Below, piece by piece: positions 16,991 through 21,310 of a DNA stretch of 21,310 bases. The notes under the pieces are model-generated. The model saw only the letters and a program-made list of their open reading frames with translations. It did no database searches and was not told the origin of the DNA. Position 1 is the first letter of the stretch. The number at the start of each line of letters is the position of its first letter. A program made the position numbers and the translations under genes. This DNA comes from an uncultured Bacilli bacterium (GTDB lineage Bacteria; Bacillota_I; Bacilli_A; RFN20; CAG-826): assembly GCA_934162685.1 (NCBI GenBank), contig CAKPJO010000012.1, forward strand, positions 1 to 21,310. Reading direction: 5' to 3'.

Positions 16991-17019
16991 ATTATAGCAT
17001 ATTTAAGTGTTTAAGTCAA
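16991..17019 (-). promoter_or_regulatory. Sigma-A-type promoter of the sigma/transglutaminase operon
   Basis: Minus strand TTGACT (17019-17014), a 17-nt spacer, then perfect TATAAT (16996-16991). Transcription should start near 16984, giving a leader of about 85 nt before the sigma-like ATG at 16898. It is the best promoter match I found in the window and lies in the 136-nt gap after the 17035-17772 gene. Confidence 0.8.
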
Positions 17020-17034
17020 TTTAGATACAATTTA

Positions 17035-17772
17035 TCACCTAATTCCTCTACCACCTTGTGATGGAACTAAAACTAAATCTTTTAATAGTACTTTATCCTG
17101 TATAGCTGCAAGTAAAACTGTCAATTGTTGTTCAGTTTTTTCCATTTGTTCATCAGGAATTAATCCCATTTCAACTTTATCAACTATACTTTGTGCCATA
17201 GCAAATAACCTGTCTGGAGTTTCAGCATTTATTTCAGATATTAAATCTCTCATACCTTCGCTCTTTAATAGTTCAGAAACATAATCTCTTTCTGCACTTA
17301 AATAAGTATCTCTTAAATGGGCTATATTACCATCTACATTACCTTTATATGGTGTAATATCAGATATTGTTTCTTTCATATTATCATTTAAAGATTGTTC
17401 ATATTTTTTATGCCAGTTTAAGTACATTATACTTTCATATACTCTTCCTTCCTCAGCAATATATAATCCACTTTTACCTGATTTTTCTAATGCCTCTTGT
17501 AAAGTTATATTTGCTAATGCAGGGTTAATATTTCTATGAATTGTTCCATCATCTGCAATAGTCATTTCTCCTCCAGTATGTTTATATGATTCTAAAAAAT
17601 CTTCGGCAGTTTGAAATCTTAAAGTATCTTGTATTCTAAATACTTCAGTTAATCCTTGTAATTCATGCATTGAACTATCATTATTTCCTTTAACTGCAAT
17701 CCCTATTGTATTTCTATATCCATCAAATACAAATCTAGGATCTTGTTGTTTCATTTGATTAAATATTGCCAT
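17035..17772 (-). CDS. Unknown 245-residue protein (possibly the second half of a broken gene)
   Basis: No family recognised. It starts at ATG 17772 (MAIFNQMKQQDPRF), but no ribosome site is visible before it. The frame is open upstream of that ATG to a TAA at 17820-17818, and the intervening codons read KKRKGVISSYVSDEN with no start codon. The protein is less lysine-rich than its neighbours. It contains 'TIADDGTIHRNINPALANITLQEALEKSGKSG' and a helical second half ('TYLSAERDYVSELLKSEGMRDLISEI'), ending in the basic tail GGRGIR. The preceding gene ends in an A9 tract, and a single-base slip there would join the two into one protein of about 500 residues. It may be an independent coupled gene or the distal part of that fusion. 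Confidence 0.7.
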   Translation of the reverse strand: MAIFNQMKQQDPRFVFDGYRNTIGIAVKGNNDSSMHELQGLTEVFRIQDTLRFQTAEDFLESYKHTGGEMTIADDGTIHRNINPALANITLQEALEKSGKSGLYIAEEGRVYESIMYLNWHKKYEQSLNDNMKETISDITPYKGNVDGNIAHLRDTYLSAERDYVSELLKSEGMRDLISEINAETPDRLFAMAQSIVDKVEMGLIPDEQMEKTEQQLTVLLAAIQDKVLLKDLVLVPSQGGRGIR

Positions 17773-17794
17773 ATTTTCATCTGAAACATAAGAA

Positions 17795-18520
17795 CTAATA
17801 ACACCTTTTCTTTTTTTTTAAATCTTCTATCAATTCTTTATCAACAATTTTATTAATTATGCTATCAATATTTAAACATTCTCCTATCGCACTTATTAAT
17901 TCAGCAAGGTAGTATCCATCTTTTTTCTTTATAAAATAATCAACAATATTATCAAAATTTATTTTACTTCTTTCATAATTAAATGCTAATCTCCATAACC
18001 ATTCTCTCTCATCTTTTTCTATTCCAACTTTAACTAATTTATCAAATTCTTCTTGAGTTAAATTTGGTGGGAATGGTGCTTGAATATTTTGTGCAATAAA
18101 TTCCAATAATTCATAATCAGTTAAACTTTCAAAGATTTTAGTAAAATAATCATTTTTATCAATACAATCAGTTATTGCAAACCATCTCTCATGTGAATCC
18201 ATTTCCCTATCATAATCTTTTTTTAGGTTATCTAATTGACGATTAAGAAAATCACTATTATTATCATCCTTTGGAATTTGTTCAATTTTTTTGATTAAAT
18301 TACTTATAGTTTCTTTCTTTTTTATAACATATTCATCTACTTCATTTGGTGTATTATCTGCTATTTTTTTAATATCACTAATTATTTTATTTGTTTCCTC
18401 TATATCATTTTTTGATAAGTTTGTTTTATCAATATTTGTGAGTTGTTCTATTAATATATCAGCAGTTATAAACCTATTAAAAAATTTATAACAAATATTT
18501 AATAATTCTTTGTTTTTCAT
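17795..18520 (-). CDS. Unknown 241-residue helical protein ending in an A9 tract
   Basis: The start at ATG 18520 (MKNKELLNICYK) is preferred to GTG 18529 and ATG 18526 because GGGTGAT lies just before it. No family is recognised. The protein is charged and mostly helical: a long coiled-coil-like stretch (about 45-110, 'DIEETNKIISDIKKIADN', 'RQLDNLKKDYDREMDSHERW') followed by a compact helical domain with 'EREWLWRLAFNYERSKINFDNIVDYF'. The end is the run LIEDLKKKKRCY-stop, produced from nine consecutive As and a following GAAAAGG. The 17035-17772 gene begins 22 nt after the stop in the +1 frame. An extended -10 promoter (18545-18553) lies upstream. Its association with the rest of the element is by position only. 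Confidence 0.75.
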   Translation of the reverse strand: MKNKELLNICYKFFNRFITADILIEQLTNIDKTNLSKNDIEETNKIISDIKKIADNTPNEVDEYVIKKKETISNLIKKIEQIPKDDNNSDFLNRQLDNLKKDYDREMDSHERWFAITDCIDKNDYFTKIFESLTDYELLEFIAQNIQAPFPPNLTQEEFDKLVKVGIEKDEREWLWRLAFNYERSKINFDNIVDYFIKKKDGYYLAELISAIGECLNIDSIINKIVDKELIEDLKKKKRCY

Positions 18521-18544
18521 GCACATCACCCGACATCCAATATA

Positions 18545-18553
18545 ATTATACCA
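18545..18553 (-). promoter_or_regulatory. Extended -10 promoter upstream of the 18520 gene
   Basis: On the minus strand TGGTATAAT (18553-18545) gives the TGn extension plus a perfect TATAAT box, 25 nt before the ATG at 18520. No good -35 box lies at the standard distance (the TTGACA further upstream is 27 nt away), which is acceptable for an extended -10 promoter. The leader would be short. Confidence 0.55.
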
Positions 18554-18622
18554 TGAAAATTCTCGTTTTTAAAAAAATGTCAAAAATTGATGGTGCTTTT
18601 ATTAAAATTGTATGTTATTATT

Positions 18623-18717
18623 AATATGTCAGTTGTAAAGATATTATGTAGTTTGTAATATCTTGCAGTTTCAATTGATGCAGTAGAATCGTCTGCTAGT
18701 ACAGGGACGATTTTTTT
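18623..18717 (+). ncRNA. Candidate small structured RNA, antisense in orientation to the element genes
   Basis: Two hairpins lie in series on the plus strand. AAGATATTA (18638-18646) and TAATATCTT (18656-18664) form a 9-bp stem with a 9-nt loop. AATCGTC (18687-18693) and GACGATT (18706-18712) form a 7-bp stem followed by seven Ts, a terminator proper to the plus strand. No plus-strand protein gene precedes it. A modest promoter (TTGATG 18587-18592, 18 nt, TATGTT 18611-18616) would start an RNA of about 95 nt. It sits between the replication-initiator-like gene and the next operon, where element control RNAs can occur. Transcription is not shown; the terminator is the firmest part. Confidence 0.4.
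18687..18717 (+). terminator. Plus-strand intrinsic terminator without a plus-strand gene
   Basis: A 7-bp stem (AATCGTC/GACGATT) with a 12-nt loop is followed by T7 (18711-18717, including the last two stem bases). On the minus strand there is no U run after the stem, so it does not serve the winged-helix gene that ends at 18728. This points to transcription on the plus strand in the 198-nt gap 18530-18727. Confidence 0.65.
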
Positions 18718-18727
18718 GTGTCTTAAA

Positions 18728-19453
18728 TTATCTTTCTAATTCTTCTTCATACTCTCCCCATAAATCATCTAGATCTAAATTAAGTCTATTTATATTTCCA
18801 ATAATAGAACTTTTAAAATATCCAAATTTATTAGTTATAAAATTTCCTTCTTCATCTCTGAACTCTCTATCCAACACTCTTGGAATAATATAATGAACTA
18901 TTTGTACCAAATCTTTATATGTATTTCCTTCTTCTAATAGTTCTTCAAACAATTTATCATAATAGAATATTTGTGTATCATTTTCATTTATATAACCTCT
19001 ATCAATTAATTCTAATGTTAATATGTTATGTTCTTCAGGAACAAAAAAAGCCGATATTTTGGTTTTATCGTCTTTATCTATTTGTTTATTAGTATTTATT
19101 CTATTAGTATTTATTTGTGTGTCCTTTTCCACCTCTCCTAAATCCATAGGTCCCTTTTGGTACTCTGGATACTCATAAATTAAATATTCATATTCAAATT
19201 GTCCTATTTCGTTTTGTTTTTTATTAATAATTAAATAACCACATCTTTGCAATTCTTGTAAGATGTTTTTTATTGCTTTAACTCCCTCTTTGCTAACTGC
19301 TACTAATCCATTAATTGAATAACCCCAATCTTCAGGCAAAGATAGCATAAATGATAATAGACCTTTTGCTTTATAACTTAAATTACGATCTCTCAAATGG
19401 TAGTTACTCATAACAGTATAATTCTTATTCTTCTCTATTTTAAAAACTGACAT
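18728..19453 (-). CDS. Winged-helix replication-initiator-like protein of integrative elements
   Basis: 241 residues from ATG 19453-19451 (MSVFKIEKNKNYTVMSNYHLRDRNLS), with GGAGG 8 nt upstream. An in-frame TTG at 19480 lies inside a hairpin and is rejected. The N-terminal about 90 residues ('LSYKAKGLLSFMLSLPEDWGYSINGLVAVSKEGVKAIKNILQELQRCGYL') are the winged helix typical of replication or helix-turn-helix proteins on Bacillota plasmids and integrative elements. A polar linker with repeated 'INTNR/K' (about 110-135) leads to a C-terminal DnaD/DUF6017-like helical part ('IGNINRLNLDLDDLWGEYEEELER'). It probably binds DNA in replication or control of the excised circle. It is the first gene of the element downstream of the split host gene; a hairpin at 19470-19491 separates it from that promoter. 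Confidence 0.75.
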   Translation of the reverse strand: MSVFKIEKNKNYTVMSNYHLRDRNLSYKAKGLLSFMLSLPEDWGYSINGLVAVSKEGVKAIKNILQELQRCGYLIINKKQNEIGQFEYEYLIYEYPEYQKGPMDLGEVEKDTQINTNRINTNKQIDKDDKTKISAFFVPEEHNILTLELIDRGYINENDTQIFYYDKLFEELLEEGNTYKDLVQIVHYIIPRVLDREFRDEEGNFITNKFGYFKSSIIGNINRLNLDLDDLWGEYEEELER

Positions 19454-19469
19454 TGTAACACCTCCAAAC

Positions 19470-19491
19470 AAAAAAGCCAATTAAATGGCTT
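19470..19491 (-). terminator. Hairpin that would terminate the recombinase transcript on the circle
   Basis: On the minus strand AAGCCA (19491-19486), loop TTTAAT, TGGCTT (19479-19474), then a U run. It starts at the TAA (19492-19490) that would close the recombinase frame in the circular form, so it fits as the recombinase terminator there. In the integrated state it stands between the truncated carboxypeptidase gene and the winged-helix gene. Confidence 0.6.
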
Positions 19492-19512
19492 ACATATACA
19501 ATTTATAATAAT

Positions 19513-19537
19513 ACTTTAAAATATAAGGTTTTAAAGT
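19513..19537. repeat. 9-bp perfect inverted repeat near the right end (operator-like)
   Basis: ACTTTAAAA (19513-19521) and TTTTAAAGT (19529-19537) are separated by 7 nt. There is no U run on either side, so it is not a good terminator. It lies between the attachment arm and the winged-helix gene, a usual place for an operator or accessory binding site. AT-rich composition makes chance palindromes more likely. Confidence 0.35.
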
Positions 19538-19539
19538 GT

Positions 19540-19950
19540 TTATATTGTTATTTCTTCTCCTATAACTTGCGACTGCTTTTTTATCACTACCACATCATTC
19601 GCACTTGCCATCGTAATTCCTTTCATTAAATCTCTAACACTCATCATTTCACCAGGTTGTAAGTAAATTTGTGTTCCTCCATAACCAGCCGCATTACTAC
19701 TTGCTTTTACTTGTTCATCCCAAGTCAAATTGCCACTTTCAATTGCTTCTAAAATTAAAATCTGTGCCATCATTTTCGTTAAAGAAGCTACTGCTACCTG
19801 ACTATCTTTATTCTTTTCATATAAAATAGTTTTTGTGGATACCTCCATTAAAATAGAACTACCAGCATTTGGTGTAGGATCATCTTCTGCAAAAGTAACA
19901 CCTGGTATTAATAAAACTAAAATCAAAATAAAAGCTACTACTTTTTTCAT
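19540..19950 (-). pseudogene. D-Ala-D-Ala carboxypeptidase (PBP5/DacF type), 5' fragment
   Basis: It starts at ATG 19950 behind GGAGG with a clear signal peptide (MKKVVAFILILVLLIPGVTFA). The first 119 residues are native S11 carboxypeptidase: SLTK with nucleophile Ser56 and Lys59, and SAN (116-118). After Asp119 the frame runs 17 codons into the element (VVVIKKQ...EITI) and stops at 19540. The product lacks the KTG motif and the C-terminal domains, so it cannot be an active enzyme. The continuation DATVVLAERIAG is at 4059-4855; the restored protein would be 383 residues, with KTG at 222-224. A rough promoter (TTGATA, 18 nt, CATATT) lies in the 108-nt divergent gap shared with the M15 gene. 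Confidence 0.92.
19572..19620. other. Right attachment junction (element arm plus host 5' half)
   Basis: The element arm 19572-19594 (begins ACTGCTTTTT, ends CTACCACA) abuts the TC core 19595-19596. The host codons for GITMASAND follow to the right. The arm is the inverted partner of 4857-4879 (18/23 identical). Host attB therefore lies over the codons of the SxN active-site motif, one of the most conserved parts of the carboxypeptidase gene. Confidence 0.85.
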
Positions 19951-20058
19951 AAACTACCTCCTACTAAAAAATATGTAAAAGAAAAGAAGATATTATCAAT
20001 TAGTAATATTTTTATATATATTTCAGTAAACTAAATTAGAAAATAAAAGGAGAATCTT

Positions 20059-20913
20059 ATGAAAAAAGCATTTTGGTATGTATTAATAACTTTTATAACG
20101 ATAGTAATTATTTCTTTGGTTGTAATTATTGATAAAAAAGTATCAGCCCCTACTGAAAATAAAGTAGATGAAAAAACAGAAAAATTAAAGTTACTTAATA
20201 ATGTTGATAAAAAAATAGATTACTTTTACTACCAATATCTAGATAGATATATTGATTATAAAAAGAAAAATCCTAGCCTATCAGATATAGATATCGTTAC
20301 TAGGGTAAATATTGGACTAGACCAACCATTTTACCAAAATACCAGACAAAGTAATAAATTAAATCAAAATAGTATTCTAGTAAATAAATATATCTATTTA
20401 CCTGATGATTATGTTCCAAGTAATCTAGAAACAATATCTAGTAATTTTTCAAATTCTAATAAAATGTTAGTATATGAAGCAAAAGAACAGTTTGAAAAAA
20501 TGGCTACTGCTGCCTTAAAAGAAAATTATAGAATAAGAGCAATTTCAGCTTACCGTTCTTATCAATATCAAAAAGGATTATACGATAGTTATCAAAAACA
20601 AGATGGAACTAGTAAAGCAGACACTTATTCAGCAAGACCTGGTTACTCTGAGCATCAAACAGGATTAGTAGTAGATATTGATAATGAAAAAGTAGATTAT
20701 AATAATTTTGAAACAACTGAAGAATTTAACTGGATGCAAAAAAATGCCCACTTATTTGGTTTTATTTTAAGATACCCCAAAGATAAAGAAGACATAACTG
20801 GTTATTCCTATGAATCTTGGCATTATCGTTATGTAGGAGTAGAAATAGCTAATTTTATCAAAGAAAATAACCTAACACTAGATGAATACTATGTAAGATA
20901 TATAGAAAAATAA
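20059..20913 (+). CDS. M15B D-Ala-D-Ala carboxypeptidase, VanY/LdcB-like, membrane-anchored
   Basis: 284 residues from ATG 20059 behind AAAGGAGA. One N-terminal membrane segment (about residues 5-24) with a short basic start anchors it with the enzyme domain outside. A helical stretch (40-110) precedes the zinc peptidase domain. The motifs are complete: SEHQTGLVVDID (His199 and Asp206 as zinc ligands) and YESWHYRYVG (Glu252 catalytic, His255 ligand), with 'AISAYRSYQYQKGLY' before them as in VanY and LdcB. It removes the terminal D-Ala (or acts as an LD-carboxypeptidase) on peptidoglycan stems. It is divergent from the split S11 carboxypeptidase gene, so it could partly cover for that loss (inference). 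No van regulatory genes are nearby, so a housekeeping role is more likely than glycopeptide resistance. Confidence 0.92.
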   Translation: MKKAFWYVLITFITIVIISLVVIIDKKVSAPTENKVDEKTEKLKLLNNVDKKIDYFYYQYLDRYIDYKKKNPSLSDIDIVTRVNIGLDQPFYQNTRQSNKLNQNSILVNKYIYLPDDYVPSNLETISSNFSNSNKMLVYEAKEQFEKMATAALKENYRIRAISAYRSYQYQKGLYDSYQKQDGTSKADTYSARPGYSEHQTGLVVDIDNEKVDYNNFETTEEFNWMQKNAHLFGFILRYPKDKEDITGYSYESWHYRYVGVEIANFIKENNLTLDEYYVRYIEK

Positions 20914-20945
20914 AGGTCATAGATAGTAAGTATGACCTTTATTAT
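20912..20945. terminator. Bidirectional terminator between convergent genes
   Basis: AAAGGTCAT (20912-20920) and ATGACCTTT (20932-20940) make a 9-bp perfect stem with an 11-nt loop, between the stop of the M15 gene and the stop of the convergent 20950 gene. A/T runs flank both sides, so it can serve both transcripts. Confidence 0.85.
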
Positions 20946-20949
20946 AAAA

Positions 20950-21310
20950 TTATTTAGTTGGAGCTAAGACGATACGGAAGGAAAGGCCCGTACTCGTAGC
21001 ACCAATACCGTAGCTAAAAGCAAAGGCACCAGCAGCAGCACCATAGCACCAACGACCGCCACGTACTAACCAAGGGTGAACAGAATCAACAAAGTAAGCG
21101 TAATCTTTGTACCAACTAGATTTAGCATTAGCAGTCCCATCTGGATCTTTTTCACTTCCAAATGGACCCATTTCTCCAATTGCATCGCCTAAAATTCGAT
21201 TATTATAATTAGTGTTTACAGTTGACGTATATCTATCCCAATATTTTGAATAAGAACTATTCCCGAAGAAATTAGGATATAAACCAGTGATTCCACTTGA
21301 ACCACCTACT
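20950..21310 (-). CDS. C-terminal end of an unknown, probably exported protein (runs off the window)
   Basis: The frame is open from the window edge to TAA at 20952-20950, so the visible part is about 119 residues. The internal ATG at 21171 is not the start: upstream residues such as 'SKYWDRYTSTVNTNYNNRILGDAIGEMGPFG' read as normal coding sequence. It is rich in Gly, Ser, Tyr and Trp. The end 'HPWLVRGGRWCYGAAAGAFAFSYGIGAT...LSFRIVLAP' resembles the conserved ends of Gly/Tyr-rich exported or pseudopilin-like proteins of uncultured Bacillota, and loosely the 'RGG...GFR' end of C-type-lectin/FGE-sulfatase folds. No function can be assigned. The N-terminus, needed to see a signal or prepilin leader, is outside. 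Confidence 0.75.
   Translation of the reverse strand, partial: VGGSSGITGLYPNFFGNSSYSKYWDRYTSTVNTNYNNRILGDAIGEMGPFGSEKDPDGTANAKSSWYKDYAYFVDSVHPWLVRGGRWCYGAAAGAFAFSYGIGATSTGLSFRIVLAPTK

Larger units (their letters stand above)
4855..19595. mobile_element. 14.74-kb serine-recombinase integrative element inserted in the carboxypeptidase gene
   Basis: The boundaries are the shared TC (GA on the minus strand) at 4855-4856 and 19595-19596, so the length from core to core is 14,740 bp. Inside each boundary lies a 23-bp arm (4857-4879 and 19572-19594) forming an imperfect inverted repeat with 18/23 matches. Outside, the two halves of one carboxypeptidase gene meet exactly in frame. A large serine recombinase gene lies at the left end. 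All convincing genes are on the minus strand: a winged-helix protein, two unknowns, a sigma-like factor, a transglutaminase-like protein, a giant ART-helicase-repeat protein, three small ORFs and the recombinase. No relaxase, coupling protein, type IV secretion or capsid genes are visible, so it is an integrative cargo island that is either mobilised in trans or carried passively. Confidence 0.92.

Noticed and set aside
19454..19480. Upstream TTG start giving nine more residues for the winged-helix protein
   Set aside because: The TTG lies inside a hairpin with a U run, and a strong GGAGG sits 8 nt before the ATG at 19453, where family-like sequence begins.
4855..19595. Prophage or conjugative transposon
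   Set aside because: No terminase, capsid, tail, lysis, relaxase, FtsK-like coupling or type IV secretion genes are present in the 14.7 kb between the att junctions.
20059..20913. vanY glycopeptide-resistance gene
   Set aside because: The M15B motifs fit, but no vanR/S, vanH, vanX or ligase genes are adjacent, so a housekeeping carboxypeptidase is the simpler reading.
1..21310. Mycoplasma-type genetic code (TGA as Trp)
   Set aside because: TGA ends the sigma-like gene at an ATGA overlap and ends the recombinase, and Trp is encoded by TGG. Peptidoglycan enzymes also argue against a wall-less mycoplasma.

Overview
The window is very AT-rich, and the genes read cleanly in the standard bacterial code: TGA acts as a stop (for example in an ATGA stop/start overlap) and TGG encodes Trp. 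AGGAGG-type ribosome sites and intrinsic hairpin terminators are common. Two D-Ala-D-Ala carboxypeptidase genes show that the host makes peptidoglycan. Together with collagen-like surface proteins this suggests a low-GC Bacillota, probably an uncultured gut Bacilli/Clostridia-type lineage. The taxonomic placement is inference.

Layout. (1) 1-3822, minus strand: a row of surface-type genes, namely a parallel beta-helix protein, an Ig/prealbumin-fold protein, a collagen-like protein with a C1q/BclA-like head, and the start of a second collagen-like paralogue. (2) 4059-4855 and 19540-19950: the 3' and 5' halves of one PBP5/DacF-type D-Ala-D-Ala carboxypeptidase gene. It is split between the SxN and KTG catalytic motifs. 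(3) 4855-19595: a 14.74-kb integrated element. (4) 20059-20913, plus strand: an M15/VanY-type carboxypeptidase. (5) 20950-21310: the C-terminal end of an unknown exported-type protein.

The element was inserted by a large serine recombinase encoded at its left end. Its ends carry 23-bp imperfect inverted repeats (18/23 matches) next to a shared TC (GA on the minus strand). Joining the ends gives a symmetric 48-bp attP, and removing the element restores an open 383-codon carboxypeptidase gene. The recombinase gene runs across the attachment core: its last 12 residues are host-encoded when integrated and would be replaced by 34 element-encoded residues in the circle. No relaxase, conjugation or capsid genes are visible.

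In transcription order (all minus strand) the element carries: a winged-helix replication-initiator-like protein; two unknown genes that may be one gene broken at an A9 tract; then, from a consensus promoter followed by a leader with a hairpin terminator, a sigma-factor-like protein, a transglutaminase-fold protein, a 2200-residue protein with an ART-like N-terminus, SF2 helicase core and about 29 tyrosine-rich repeats, and a small helical protein. A second hairpin separates the transglutaminase gene from the giant gene. After that come a 168-residue unknown ORF, a 66-residue ORF and the recombinase. A candidate small RNA lies on the opposite strand at about 18620-18717.

The sigma/transglutaminase/ART-helicase-repeat set is the part most likely to be an undescribed system. 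A defence or conflict role is suggested only by its architecture and by its place in a mobile element.
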